Part shown: in pieces, positions 8,368-17,942 of the stretch
Layout: every line of letters starts with the position of its first letter
Position numbering within the stretch: position 1 is the stretch's first letter
Source: Moraxella cuniculi DSM 21768
GTDB lineage: Bacteria; Pseudomonadota; Gammaproteobacteria; Pseudomonadales; Moraxellaceae
Reading direction: 5' to 3'
DNA length: 64,000 nt
NCBI RefSeq assembly: GCF_900156515.1
Contig: NZ_FTNU01000007.1
Location: 41,591 to 105,590 of the forward strand
Translations under genes and position numbers: made by a program
The notes under the pieces: model-generated
The model's input: only the letters and a program-made list of their open reading frames with translations
What the model was told of the DNA's origin: nothing
Databases searched by the model: none

Positions 8368-9603
8368 TTAATGGTTATTGTTGGTAATTTGTGGTGTATT
8401 TAGTACTTGTAAAATATGCTCTTTAAATGGTGTTAATACTGGGAGTAATTTTTCGCATACAAGCTGCTTACGATAACCAAGCAGCTCTCTGGGTAGGTTA
8501 TCAATATCACCATCATAGGCAACCAGTAGTAACAGATGATTGAGCCAGCGATTTTTTAGTAATAAATTGACGGGAATGCGGTGCGTATCACTGTATTCGC
8601 TCAAGGCGGCATCAAGTGGTTTTTTAAAAGGCTTTGCCTTGCTGTGATAAGTAGGGTTTGGTAAGGGTGGCAGGGCATTTTCGGGCAGGGCGTTGGTTTG
8701 GCGAATGATACGCACGATCTCATCGCCATGGCGTCTTAGCACGGCACGGTTTAGTGTGGTGCGTGCCAGCAGTTTAATGCTGTCAGGCATTTGCTCAATA
8801 ATCTCACGCAAGGCTTGCTTGCCAATAATAAAACTGCGAGGTTCGTTGGTGGCACGAGCCAAAGTTTCTCGCCAGATGGTCAGTTGCTGAAGTGCAGCGA
8901 TTTGACGGCGATTATAAATCGGAACTAATAAATCAATATATAGCACATCATCATTTTGTGTGGCAAGTTCGTGTAATTCATGTGCATAGTGCCGACTGTC
9001 CTCTTGAGTGCAGCTTAGAATGTTACGCCGTGCCAATTCATCACAAACCACTTCATAAAGTGCCAATAGATAACGCACATCGTTGGCGGCGTATATTTCT
9101 TGTTCGTGTGATAAAGGGCGTGCCAGCCAGTTGGATTGACTTTCGCCTTTGTCAATATTGATGTCTAAAATCTCGCTTAATGCTTGGCTGTAGCCTGTTT
9201 GTAGTTTGCCTGACAGGTATGCTACCGCCAGCTGCACATCAAAGACATTGTCAAGCGGTGGACATTTGGCAAGTAGATAAAAAATCCCCAAATCTTCACC
9301 ACAAGCATACCAAATCATTGTCGGTATTTCTGCCAATGCCTGCCAAAATTCCGTCAAATCAAGGCGTGGAGCATCGACCAAATAAATAGTACTGCCAGTA
9401 TTCACCTGCACCAATGCCAAAATCGGATAGTAGGTGGTGCGTTTAATAAATTCGGTATCAAGTGCAACTTTGTCAATCCCATCAATTTCATCAATCAGGG
9501 CATAAAGCTCATCCTCGGTGCGAACCCAGCGTGTGGGCAGCTGGTCAAGAGCATGGGTGTCAATGGTTGGTTTTGGGGGATTAAAATACGCTGTTTGTGT
9601 CAT
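8368..9603 (-). CDS. rnd: Ribonuclease D
   Basis: RNase D is a 3'-5' exoribonuclease that trims tRNA and other small RNA 3' ends. The 411-residue protein starts its DEDD exonuclease domain with VALDTEF (D49, E51), continues through a WYACGEDLGIFYLL Asp motif and ends the domain with YAANDVRYLLALY near 163-183, followed by an HRDC domain at roughly 215-300 (TIWRETLARATNEPRSFI). Length is somewhat above E. coli Rnd (375), because of an N-terminal ~20-residue and C-terminal extension. Its downstream neighbour is the LOG gene. Confidence 0.93.
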   Translation of the reverse strand: MTQTAYFNPPKPTIDTHALDQLPTRWVRTEDELYALIDEIDGIDKVALDTEFIKRTTYYPILALVQVNTGSTIYLVDAPRLDLTEFWQALAEIPTMIWYACGEDLGIFYLLAKCPPLDNVFDVQLAVAYLSGKLQTGYSQALSEILDINIDKGESQSNWLARPLSHEQEIYAANDVRYLLALYEVVCDELARRNILSCTQEDSRHYAHELHELATQNDDVLYIDLLVPIYNRRQIAALQQLTIWRETLARATNEPRSFIIGKQALREIIEQMPDSIKLLARTTLNRAVLRRHGDEIVRIIRQTNALPENALPPLPNPTYHSKAKPFKKPLDAALSEYSDTHRIPVNLLLKNRWLNHLLLLVAYDGDIDNLPRELLGYRKQLVCEKLLPVLTPFKEHILQVLNTPQITNNNH

Positions 9604-9634
9604 GGTGATTGTTTGGGCGGTTGCTCAGGACGGA

Positions 9635-10228
9635 TTATAAAGAACCACGATTTTGTAGGGCTTGGTGTAGGGTAATGCTGTCGATATACTCAAGCTCGCC
9701 ACCCATTGGAATGCCTTGGGCTAGGCGAGTGATTTTTGTTACATGATTGCAGACAGCGTCATGGATAAAAAACGCCGTAGTCTGACCTTCAATGGTTGAG
9801 CCTGTGGCGATGATTAATTCACTGATGGCCTCATTTTTGATGCGTGCAATCAGCTCATCTATGTGCAAATCGTCAGCATTAATGCCATCAATTGGAGAAA
9901 GATGACCACCCAGCACAAAATATCTGCCACGATATGCACCGCTTTGCTCAATCGCCATCACATCGGCGGCACTTTCAACCACGCAAAGTAACGAACTATC
10001 ACGGCGGGAATCACGGCAAATTGGGCAGATTTCATCATCGCTGAATGAATGGCAATGACGACATTCGATGATCTCTTTCATGGCAATATCCAGTGCGGCT
10101 GCCAGATTGATGCCTTGTTGGCGTTTTTTGCTAAGTAATTGCAGTGCCATGCGTTGGGCTGATTTTTGTCCAACGCTTGGTAAGATTTGCAATTGTTTGA
10201 TGAGATGGTCAAGTTTTGGCGTGAGCAT
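9635..10228 (-). CDS. recR: Recombination mediator RecR
   Basis: RecR works with RecO and RecF to load RecA on single-strand gaps. The 197-residue protein has the helix-hairpin-helix N-terminus ([17 protein letters not shown]), a zinc finger C56-x2-C59-x8-C68-x2-C71, and a Toprim domain beginning [10 protein letters not shown] at about 81 and including [10 protein letters not shown]. Length matches the family (about 200). It is three bases downstream of ybaB; in many relatives dnaX precedes this pair, but here nrdA lies upstream. Confidence 0.97.
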   Translation of the reverse strand: MLTPKLDHLIKQLQILPSVGQKSAQRMALQLLSKKRQQGINLAAALDIAMKEIIECRHCHSFSDDEICPICRDSRRDSSLLCVVESAADVMAIEQSGAYRGRYFVLGGHLSPIDGINADDLHIDELIARIKNEAISELIIATGSTIEGQTTAFFIHDAVCNHVTKITRLAQGIPMGGELEYIDSITLHQALQNRGSL

Positions 10229-10231
10229 GAG

Positions 10232-10564
10232 TTAGCCAAACAATCCTTTCATGCTGGGCGGCAAACCCATGCCTGTTGTTGCACCAGCCATCACTTCTTC
10301 ATGTAGCTCGTCAGCTTGACGCACTGCATCATTAACCGCAGCTGCCACCAAGTCTTCAATCATATCAGGCTCATCACCCATCAGGCTTGGGTCAATAAAG
10401 AGGCGTTTGACAACATGGCGACCTGTCATGGTAACTTTCACCAAGCCATTACCAGCTTCACCTTGCACCTCTTTGGTGGCAAGGCTGGCTTTGGCAGCTT
10501 CGACATTTTTTTCGACTTGCTTTTGCATGGCTTGGGCTTGTTGCATTAGGGCTTGAATGTTCAT
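10232..10564 (-). CDS. ybaB: YbaB/EbfC-family nucleoid-associated protein
   Basis: The 110-residue protein matches the YbaB/EbfC family in length and layout: an N-terminal helix rich in Gln, Met and Lys ([20 protein letters not shown]), central [24 protein letters not shown] beta segments, and a Gly-Met-Gly-Leu-Pro C-terminus. Family members bind DNA as dimers and are genetically linked to recR, as here (three-base gap). Confidence 0.95.
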   Translation of the reverse strand: MNIQALMQQAQAMQKQVEKNVEAAKASLATKEVQGEAGNGLVKVTMTGRHVVKRLFIDPSLMGDEPDMIEDLVAAAVNDAVRQADELHEEVMAGATTGMGLPPSMKGLFG

Positions 10565-10674
10565 ACTTTTCTCAAAATTAACTTATTAATCATGTGATAA
10601 TAATTAAAATCATATCACAAAAAATGCACAGCTAACATTATAGCATAAATTTACCAAAGTAGCGGTGCATTGGA

Positions 10675-12951
10675 CTAAATTTTGCACGCACCATTGGCAC
10701 AGCCGTCATCAAGGTCGTTTTGGCTGTCGTCCGCACCATCACGCGTGTTGTGATAATAAAGTGTTTTGACACCAAATTTATAAGCGGTCAGCAAATCTTG
10801 AATCAAAACCTTCATCGGTACTTTACCACCGTCAAATTTGGCAGGGTCGTAGTTGGTATTGGCTGAGATGCTCTGGTCGATGAATTTTTGCATGATGCCA
10901 ACCAATCTTAGATAGCCATTATTATCAGGAATATCCCAAAGTAGCTCATATTGGCTCGCCAGTCGCTCAATTTCAGGGACGACTTGTTTTAAGATGCCAT
11001 CTTTGGACTGCTTGACCGATACCAAGCCACGAGGCGGTTCGATGCCGTTGGTGGCGTTGGCGATTTGGCTAGATGTCTCTGACGGCATAAGGGCTGACAG
11101 GGTGGAGTTGCGTAAGCCGTATGTCTTGATGTCAGTTCGCAATGCCTCCCAATCTAGGTGCAAAGGCTCGGTGCAAATACTGTCCAAATCTGCCTTGTAG
11201 GTATCAATGGGCAGAATGCCTTGACTGTAGGTGGTCTGCTCAAACCATGGGCAAGCCCCTTGCTCTTTGGCAAGTTTGTTAGAAGCCTTTAATAGATAAT
11301 ATTGTAATGCTTCAAAAGTGCGATGGGTAAGCCCCAGTGCTGCAGCATCCGAATAGCGAGTGCCATTTTTTGCCAGATAATAAGCATAGTTGATAACGCC
11401 CACACCAAGCGTGCGTCGGTTCATGCTGCCTCTTTTGGCGGCGATGACAGGGTAGTCTTGATAATCAAGCAGGGCATCAAGGGCACGCACGATAAGTTCG
11501 GCAGGTTCTTCAATGTCGCTTAATGAATTGATTTTACCCAAGTTTACTGCCGAAAGTGTACAAAGGGCGATTTCACCTTTGTCGTCATTAATATTATCAA
11601 GTGGTGCAGTTGGCAGGGCGATTTCCATGCACAAATTTGATTGGCGAATCGGTGCAATGCTCGGATCAAAGGGGCTGTGTGTGTTGCAATGATCGACATT
11701 TTGGATATAGATACGACCTGTGCTGGCACGCTCTTGTAGCATAAGGCTGAACAAATCACGGGCAGCGACTTTGCGTTTGCGAATGTTGTCATCTGCCTCG
11801 TATTGATGATAGAGGCGTTCAAATTCTGCCTGATTGGCAAAAAATGCCTCATACAGACCCGGCACATCAGAGGGTGAGAATAGGGTGATTTGTTCGCCTT
11901 TAATCAGTCTTGTGTACATGGTTTTGTTCAGTTGCACACCATAATCCATGTGGCGAACACGGTTATCCTCAACACCGCGGTTGTTTTTTAGCACCAATAG
12001 GCTTTCGATTTCTAAGTGCCATAGTGGATAAAATAAGGTTGCTGCACCACCACGTACACCGCCTTGCGAGCAAGACTTGACAGCTGCTTGGAACATTTTA
12101 AAAAATGGAATACAGCCTGTGTGTTGAGCTTCACCGCCACGAATTGGACTGCCCAAAGCACGGATTGCTCCTGCGTTGATGCCAATGCCTGCCCGCTGTG
12201 AAACATAGCGAACAATGGCAGAAGTGGTGGCATTAATACTGTCCAAATTGTCATCGCATTCAATCAATACGCAGGAGCTAAATTGTCTGGTCGGTGTGCG
12301 TACACCTGCCATAATTGGCGTAGGTAGCGAGATATAAAAGTTCGAAGTGGCATCATAGAACCGCTTGACATAATCCAGTCGGATTACCTTATCGTAGCTG
12401 GCAAATAGGCACATACCCACCAGCATATACAAAAATTGGGGGCTTTCATAAACTTGCTTACTGACTCTGTCTTGCACCAAATATTTGCCCATCATTTGTT
12501 CAACGGCGGCATAAGCAAGGTTCATATCACGACTATGGTTGATATAGTCATTTAGCGTGTTAAATTCTGCGATGTCGTAATCTGCCAAGATGTGCTTGTC
12601 GTATTTGCCTTGTTCGGTGAGATTTTTGACATGGTCATACAGATGAGGTGGTTCAAACTCACCGTAGGCAATTTTACGCAGATGAAAAATCGCCAAGCGA
12701 GCTGCCAGATATTGATAATCTGGTGTTTCGGTTGAAATTAAATCGGCAGCGGCTTTGATGATGGTTTCGTGGATATCACGAGTGCGAATACCGTCATAAA
12801 ACTGTATGTGTGATTTTAGCTCAACTTGAGATACGGAGACATTGTCAAGCCCTTCGGCAGCCCAAGTAATGACACGGTGAATCTTATCCAAATCAATAGG
12901 CTCAAGACGACCATCTCGTTTTGTTACTTTGATTTTATCGATATGCGTCAT
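10675..12951 (-). CDS. nrdA: Class Ia ribonucleoside-diphosphate reductase, alpha subunit
   Basis: NrdA reduces ribonucleoside diphosphates to deoxyribonucleotides with the radical supplied by NrdB. The 758-residue protein has an N-terminal ATP-cone (KVTKRDGRLEPIDLDKIHRVI), active-site cysteines in QFSSCVLIE and SNLCMEIALP, the PSETSSQIANATNGIEPPRG segment, and a C-terminal thiol pair in DGCANGACKI that exchanges with thioredoxin or glutaredoxin. Length equals E. coli NrdA (761). No nrdB follows within the window, which is unusual because the two genes are normally adjacent. An apparent NrdR box pair lies about 100-150 bases upstream. Ribosome binding site AGGAG is seven bases before the ATG. 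Confidence 0.97.
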   Translation of the reverse strand: MTHIDKIKVTKRDGRLEPIDLDKIHRVITWAAEGLDNVSVSQVELKSHIQFYDGIRTRDIHETIIKAAADLISTETPDYQYLAARLAIFHLRKIAYGEFEPPHLYDHVKNLTEQGKYDKHILADYDIAEFNTLNDYINHSRDMNLAYAAVEQMMGKYLVQDRVSKQVYESPQFLYMLVGMCLFASYDKVIRLDYVKRFYDATSNFYISLPTPIMAGVRTPTRQFSSCVLIECDDNLDSINATTSAIVRYVSQRAGIGINAGAIRALGSPIRGGEAQHTGCIPFFKMFQAAVKSCSQGGVRGGAATLFYPLWHLEIESLLVLKNNRGVEDNRVRHMDYGVQLNKTMYTRLIKGEQITLFSPSDVPGLYEAFFANQAEFERLYHQYEADDNIRKRKVAARDLFSLMLQERASTGRIYIQNVDHCNTHSPFDPSIAPIRQSNLCMEIALPTAPLDNINDDKGEIALCTLSAVNLGKINSLSDIEEPAELIVRALDALLDYQDYPVIAAKRGSMNRRTLGVGVINYAYYLAKNGTRYSDAAALGLTHRTFEALQYYLLKASNKLAKEQGACPWFEQTTYSQGILPIDTYKADLDSICTEPLHLDWEALRTDIKTYGLRNSTLSALMPSETSSQIANATNGIEPPRGLVSVKQSKDGILKQVVPEIERLASQYELLWDIPDNNGYLRLVGIMQKFIDQSISANTNYDPAKFDGGKVPMKVLIQDLLTAYKFGVKTLYYHNTRDGADDSQNDLDDGCANGACKI

Positions 12952-13395
12952 CGCTACTCCTAAATTGATTATTAACCAAAATTAAATTTATCTATGGCAA
13001 CATTAAGATATTGCTACAGCTGAATGAAGCAATATGTAAATAATTAACCTACAATATTTAGTACATGGGTAATTTAGGGCTACAATATAGCTGATTTTTT
13101 TTGAAAATAAAAGATTGCAACTTTTTTATTTTTGTGATTCATTTGCAAATTTTAATTTTTTCAATAACTTACTTTACGATAAAATTTAAACTTTTTTGTA
13201 ACCAAGAAAATAATTTTTGCCAATGGGGCATAATGAAGGAAATTTTGCAAATTTTGTATAAACAGCATTATTAAAAAATATAAAATTTTGCCATATTGGC
13301 AGCGTGTATGAGTTTGGGTATTTTGTGGTATTTATCAAGTAAAATATAAAATATTATTAAATAAATTTGCAATTTTATCCAATAAATAATAAGCA
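12952..13395. other. AT-rich nrdA upstream region without a gene
   Basis: About 440 bases contain no credible reading frame on either strand. The nrdA-proximal half holds the NrdR-like box pair; the rest is very AT-rich with long A and T runs, consistent with promoter and upstream elements. Nothing else was recognised. Confidence 0.6.
13048..13097 (-). promoter_or_regulatory. Candidate NrdR box pair upstream of nrdA
   Basis: Two ACAATAT-containing elements begin at 13051 (ACAATATTTAGTA) and 13082 (ACAATATAGCTG). The 31-base periodicity equals the roughly three helical turns between paired NrdR boxes known from nrd promoters. The first element fits the palindromic consensus well, the second only in one half. 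Confidence 0.5.
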
Positions 13396-13425
13396 CAAGT
13401 GCCAAGCCAAATTGGTTGGCACTTG
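13396..13425 (-). terminator. Hairpin terminator after rluB
   Basis: CAAGTGCCAAGCCAA and TTGGTTGGCACTTG form a stem of about 14 pairs with one bulge, 16 bases after the rluB stop. The following sequence is only moderately T-rich, so termination strength is uncertain. Confidence 0.5.
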
Positions 13426-13441
13426 GGATATTGGGTGGATT

Positions 13442-14395
13442 TTAGATTTTGCGAAATTTGGCAGTGCGTAAATTTGGCGTGGCTGGTTTGGCTTGCTCAT
13501 TGTGTTTTTTGCGAACCTCACGAGCTTTGAGCGGTTTTTTGTGAATGCGTGCTTGTTTTTGGCGGGTGGCATGGTTAAGCCCTGTGCCTTGTCGCTGACG
13601 CAAACCAACAGATTCAACCAACTTGCCAATTTCTTTGGCATCAAGTTCAATAAAACGACCTGTACGCAATTGGGTTGGCAGCGTGATGACCCCATAGCGT
13701 GTGCGAATCAGTCGAGAGACCTTAAGGTTTTGACTTTCGAACATACGGCGAACTTCACGCTTGCGGCCTTCTTTGATGCTGACATGATACCATTTATTGA
13801 CACCAGTGCCACCACCTTCTTTAATGTCGTCAAATTTGGCAAAGCCATCATCAAGCTGCACGCCAGTGGTCAAGGCCGAAGCAATCTGTGGCGTAACTTC
13901 GCCCAAAACACGCACGGCATATTCACGCAGTACCTCATGAGATGGGTGCATCAGTCGATGAGCCAGCTCGCCATCGTTGGTAAATAACAACAAGCCTGAT
14001 GAGTTGATGTCAAGGCGACCGACCATGACCCAACGATCGCCTGTCAGCTTAGGCAGGCGGTCAAATACCGTAGGGCGACCTTCGGGGTCAGATGCTGAGC
14101 AGATTTCGCCCTCGGGCTTGTAGTAGGCGATGACACGACGGCGTTTTTCACGCTCGGCTTTTAGGCGAACTTGCCTGCCGTCAATGCGAATCTCGTCAGT
14201 CAATACGGCACGGTCGCCCAAGGCGGCAGTTTGCCCATTGATTGAGATGCGTCCTGCCTTGATGATTTCCTCAAGCCCTCGCCGTGAGCCAAGACCTAGC
14301 CGTGCCAGCAGTTTTTGTAATTTTTCGCCAGCAGGTTTGTCGGCATCAATGGTGGGAATTGACGGTTGCGTATCGATTTTTGTGTGATTATTCAT
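13442..14395 (-). CDS. rluB: 23S rRNA pseudouridine synthase, RluB type
   Basis: RsuA/RluB/RluE-family pseudouridine synthase, probably modifying U2605 of 23S rRNA as RluB does. The 317-residue protein has an S4 RNA-binding domain at about 25-70 (KLQKLLARLGLGSRRGLEEII), the catalytic segment VGRLDINSSGLLLFTNDG with D129, and a basic C-terminal tail rich in Arg and Lys, as RluB has. It closes the scpA-scpB-rluB cluster, an arrangement conserved in many proteobacteria, although 230 bases separate it from scpB. Confidence 0.92.
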   Translation of the reverse strand: MNNHTKIDTQPSIPTIDADKPAGEKLQKLLARLGLGSRRGLEEIIKAGRISINGQTAALGDRAVLTDEIRIDGRQVRLKAEREKRRRVIAYYKPEGEICSASDPEGRPTVFDRLPKLTGDRWVMVGRLDINSSGLLLFTNDGELAHRLMHPSHEVLREYAVRVLGEVTPQIASALTTGVQLDDGFAKFDDIKEGGGTGVNKWYHVSIKEGRKREVRRMFESQNLKVSRLIRTRYGVITLPTQLRTGRFIELDAKEIGKLVESVGLRQRQGTGLNHATRQKQARIHKKPLKAREVRKKHNEQAKPATPNLRTAKFRKI

Positions 14396-14625
14396 AAGCT
14401 GTCCTGAAAGTGGAATTTAACATTTCTCAATGTAAAGTAAATTGCTGGTACTCATTGGTAGAATCTGTCAAAAACAGCTACTTGCCAGCAGTTGCTATGA
14501 TAGGGCATTTGCTGTCTTTTGGCAAGCATTTGACAAAATAACCAATCATGGCATGGTTTTATGACTTGATATTGACTGATGATTGATTAGAAATTCTTCA
14601 TTAATTTGGTAAAACAAGTGATGTA

Positions 14626-15192
14626 TCATGACAAAGATTTTAATCGCTCCAAATCTGGCAAGGGTGGCAAATCATCAAGCGTATCCAAGCCAAATGCGTC
14701 CAAAAATGCCTTGGTGGTGTGCAGCAGTGCAGGGCGACCCAAAGTGTCTTTGTGTCCTTGTTCGATAATCCAGCCTTTGTCAAATAATTGACGCAAAATA
14801 TTACTCGATACAGTTACGCCACGCACTTGCTCAATGTCGGTGCGAGTAACGGGCTGCTTGTAGGCAATGACGCTTAGGGTTTCAAGCAGGGCTTGGCTTA
14901 GGTTTTCAAGACGCTCTGGAAATACCTGCTGAATCAATCCACTGTAACTGTCTTTGATTTGTAAACGATAGCCGCTGGCGGTTTTGTTTAAAGCCAGCAC
15001 GCCATGGCTAAGCCGCTCTTGTAGCACTGCTAAGGCATCATTAAGCTCTGATTTACCAATCATCAAGTGCTTTTTTAGGTCGTTGTCGGTTAGCGGTGTT
15101 TCGCTGGCGTGTAGCAAAACCTCAATGTAACGGCTAAAGGTTTCTGCCTTTTTGTGTGCTTGTAAAAAATCAGGTTTTTGGGTGTCGCTCAT
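14626..15192 (-). CDS. scpB: Segregation and condensation protein B
   Basis: ScpB is the paired winged-helix kite subunit of the SMC-ScpAB condensin-like complex. The 188-residue protein has the family core LHASETPLTDNDLKK, then LLETLSVIAYKQPVTRTDIEQVRGV and ILRQLFDKGWI, and ends in DDLPPLPDLERL. It follows scpA by 24 bases on the minus strand. In organisms with MukBEF these genes are absent, so their presence implies an SMC system; smc itself is not in the window. Confidence 0.95.
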   Translation of the reverse strand: MSDTQKPDFLQAHKKAETFSRYIEVLLHASETPLTDNDLKKHLMIGKSELNDALAVLQERLSHGVLALNKTASGYRLQIKDSYSGLIQQVFPERLENLSQALLETLSVIAYKQPVTRTDIEQVRGVTVSSNILRQLFDKGWIIEQGHKDTLGRPALLHTTKAFLDAFGLDTLDDLPPLPDLERLKSLS

Positions 15193-15216
15193 TGCTTGCT
15201 CGTGTAACTAAAAATC

Positions 15217-16011
15217 TCAATGTAGCCAATGCAGTGATTCATTGGCAATATCCGTGTTGTCATTATCTGCATGATTAAAACCGATAAAGCCCCGCTTAAT
15301 CAGCTCAAGCACTGCCACAAAGCTGACAACAACGCCTATTTTGCCTTGCTTTTTATCAAGCAATTCGGCAAAACTACTCACGCCTTTTTCGCTGAGCGTG
15401 CGACTAATCATGGCAATGCGTTCGGACAAAGGAACGGTGTCAGCTTGCACCGTGTGCATGGTTGGCTCGGGGCGAATCTGCATGGTAATCAAGCTATTAA
15501 TCAGCAAATCTGGTGAATAATTGGGCAGCTCGCGTTGCATTGCTTCATGGTTTGGCATACTGGCAAAAGCCAAAAAGACATCTCGCTCAAGCCGCAATAA
15601 GCCATCAATACGATGGGCGGCCTCTTTAATTTGGGCGTATTCTTCCAATCGCCGAATCAAGCGAGCCTTGGGACTTGCCTCGTCATCACTGATTTCAGGT
15701 TGTGGCAATAATAATTCAGACTTGATGGCGATCAGCGTGCTTGCCATCAACAGATAATCACCTGCCAACTCAAAATAAGCCTCGTCCAAATCTTGAATAT
15801 AGCTCAAATACTGCTCTGTAATTGGCAAAATTGCCGTTTCTGTCAGGTCAAAGTTATTTTTTTTGACCAAATATAGCAAAAAATCAAGCGGCCCTGCAAA
15901 TTGCTCAAGCCAAATGGCAAATGCCTGAGGAGGAATGTACAAATCCTCAGGCAGATTGAGTACAGGCGTATCAAAAATGCGTACGCCAATATCAGAAGAG
16001 GCTGTTGTCAT
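15217..16011 (-). CDS. scpA: Segregation and condensation protein A
   Basis: ScpA is the kleisin subunit that closes the SMC ring. The 264-residue protein shows the N-terminal signature [21 protein letters not shown] at about 33-53, a helical [21 protein letters not shown] segment, and a C-terminal winged-helix-like end ([14 protein letters not shown]). Its start overlaps the trpS stop by four bases (ATGA) and scpB follows closely, indicating one transcript. Confidence 0.95.
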   Translation of the reverse strand: MTTASSDIGVRIFDTPVLNLPEDLYIPPQAFAIWLEQFAGPLDFLLYLVKKNNFDLTETAILPITEQYLSYIQDLDEAYFELAGDYLLMASTLIAIKSELLLPQPEISDDEASPKARLIRRLEEYAQIKEAAHRIDGLLRLERDVFLAFASMPNHEAMQRELPNYSPDLLINSLITMQIRPEPTMHTVQADTVPLSERIAMISRTLSEKGVSSFAELLDKKQGKIGVVVSFVAVLELIKRGFIGFNHADNDNTDIANESLHWLH

Positions 16012-17066
16012 TTAAGTTTCGCCAGTGGCTTAATTCCGATGGCACGCCTAGTTTTGTCCAGTTGTTTTTGGGCAACTCGGCGTGCTTTGACAGCACCCAT
16101 TTGCAGAATTTCTTCAAGCTGCTTTGGGTCATTCATCAGCTGTAGATAACGCTCACGATAAGGGGCAATTTCGCCATTGATTTTGTCGAACAAAATTTGT
16201 TTTGCTTCGCCCCAGCCGATGCCACGCCGATAATGCTCAGCCAAGGCATGAATTTCATCATCGCTGGCAAATGCCTTATAAATCTCAAAAATTGTGCAAT
16301 TGTCAGGGTCTTTTGGTTCGCTGGGTGCTTGCGAGTTGGTTACGATTTGGGCGATTGCTTTTTTTAGGGCTTTTTCGGGATCGATTTGAGGATTGCCATC
16401 GCCAAACAAAGGAATGGTGTTGTTGTAGCTTTTTGACATTTTGCGACCGTCAAGCCCTGTCAGCAGTGGCGTATTCTCATCAACAATGGCTTGAGGTTCA
16501 ACAAACAGTGGCTTGTATTTAAAATTAAAACTCCCTGCAATATCTCTTGCCATTTCGATGTGCTGAATTTGGTCCTTGCCAACAGGCACATGGGTGGCAT
16601 TAAACATCAAAATATCCGCCGCCATTAATACAGGATAGCTAAACAATCCCATGCTGATGCCGTAATCAGGATCGGTGTCTGGTTTGGTAAGGTTGATATC
16701 CACTGCTGCCTTGTAGGCATGGGCTCGGTTCATTAGCCCCTTGGCACAAGAGCAGTTTAGCACCCAAGATAATTCAGCAATTTCTGGAATGTCTGATTGG
16801 CGATAAAAAGTTACTTTTTCAGGATCGAGACCGCAGGCAATCCAAGTGGCAGCAATGGCTCGTGTAGAGCGGTGGATTTCGTCAGGGTCAAAGCATTTGA
16901 TGATGCCGTGATAGTCAGCCAAAAAGAAAAAAGCATCGCCGTCATTTTGCTCATGGGCGGCATTTGCCGAGGCAATGGCAGGGCGAATTGAGCCAACATA
17001 GTTACCCAAGTGGGGAATGCCTGTGGTGGTAATGCCTGTGAGAATGCGTTTTTTGATTTCGCTCAT
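16008..17066 (-). CDS. trpS: Tryptophan--tRNA ligase
   Basis: Class I aminoacyl-tRNA synthetase charging tRNA-Trp. The 352-residue protein has the HIGH-equivalent motif [10 protein letters not shown] near 13-22 and KMSKS in [12 protein letters not shown] near 207. Position downstream of trpC (36-base gap) and overlapping scpA by four bases places a translation gene within a tryptophan-synthesis transcription unit, so its expression may follow tryptophan supply; this is inference. Confidence 0.97.
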   Translation of the reverse strand: MSEIKKRILTGITTTGIPHLGNYVGSIRPAIASANAAHEQNDGDAFFFLADYHGIIKCFDPDEIHRSTRAIAATWIACGLDPEKVTFYRQSDIPEIAELSWVLNCSCAKGLMNRAHAYKAAVDINLTKPDTDPDYGISMGLFSYPVLMAADILMFNATHVPVGKDQIQHIEMARDIAGSFNFKYKPLFVEPQAIVDENTPLLTGLDGRKMSKSYNNTIPLFGDGNPQIDPEKALKKAIAQIVTNSQAPSEPKDPDNCTIFEIYKAFASDDEIHALAEHYRRGIGWGEAKQILFDKINGEIAPYRERYLQLMNDPKQLEEILQMGAVKARRVAQKQLDKTRRAIGIKPLAKLK

Positions 17067-17102
17067 AATGTACTCTAATTATTAAAATTTTCTAAAATAT
17101 TA

Positions 17103-17942
17103 TCAAATGTCAGCCAAGAGAGAGGAAAGGGCTGCACCTGCATTGTCAGTTCTCATGAATTGTTCACCAATTAAGAAATGGTGAATATTGTTGCGTTGCA
17201 TCAGCCTAATATCATCACTGGTATTAATGCCGCTTTCGCTCACCACCAAAGCATCATCACCCAAAGCGGCAAACAGGCTTTGGCTTAGGCGAATGCTGTG
17301 TGCCAAATCTACCTCAAAAGTATGCAGGTTGCGGTTGTTAATGCCGTAGATATTGGCAGGCGACTGTGGCAATTGCAATGCACGCTCAAGCTCAAGCTCA
17401 TTATGGATTTCGATCAGCACATCAAGCCCAAGCTCGGTCGCACTTTGGTGCAGGTGTTTGAGTGTGGCATCGTCCAAACAAGCCATGATAAGCAAGATGC
17501 AGTCAGCACCGATGGCAGCAGATTCGATAATTTGGTATTCATCAACCATAAAGTCTTTGCGTAATACAGGCAGGCTGACAGCTGTGCGTACATCAATCAA
17601 ATATTGATCATCGCCTTGAAAATAGTCGCGATCGGTCAGCACAGACAGGCAGGTTGCTCCTGCTTTTTGATAGCCGATGGCACTTGCAACGGCGTCAAAA
17701 TTTGGGCTAATGATACCTTTTGAGGGCGAGGCTTTTTTGACCTCAGCAATGATACCAACTTGGCTGTTGGTATCAACTTTGCGTAAGCTGTTGGCAAAAC
17801 CTCGCGGGCTGTGATTTCTGGCAATGCTTAGCAGTTCCGCTTGGCTTTTTTGCTGCTTAGCGATCGCAACCTCTTGATGCTTGGTTGCGATAATTTTTTG
17901 TAAAATGCTTGGCGTGGCGTTTGTTAGAGTTTGCTTTGTCAT
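17103..17942 (-). CDS. trpC: Indole-3-glycerol-phosphate synthase
   Basis: Converts carboxyphenylaminodeoxyribulose phosphate to indole-3-glycerol phosphate in tryptophan synthesis. The 279-residue (beta/alpha)8 barrel has IIAEVKKASPSKGII (catalytic Lys and Ser-Pro-Ser), VLTDRDYFQG, LRKDFMVDEYQI with catalytic Lys, IGINNRNLHTF and VSESGI phosphate-site segments. It is monofunctional: no PRA isomerase (TrpF) domain follows. Its start overlaps trpD by four bases. Confidence 0.97.
   Translation of the reverse strand: MTKQTLTNATPSILQKIIATKHQEVAIAKQQKSQAELLSIARNHSPRGFANSLRKVDTNSQVGIIAEVKKASPSKGIISPNFDAVASAIGYQKAGATCLSVLTDRDYFQGDDQYLIDVRTAVSLPVLRKDFMVDEYQIIESAAIGADCILLIMACLDDATLKHLHQSATELGLDVLIEIHNELELERALQLPQSPANIYGINNRNLHTFEVDLAHSIRLSQSLFAALGDDALVVSESGINTSDDIRLMQRNNIHHFLIGEQFMRTDNAGAALSSLLADI

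Noticed and set aside
13442..14395. Possible RsuA or RluE instead of RluB
   Set aside because: Clustering with scpAB and the long basic C-terminal tail favour RluB.
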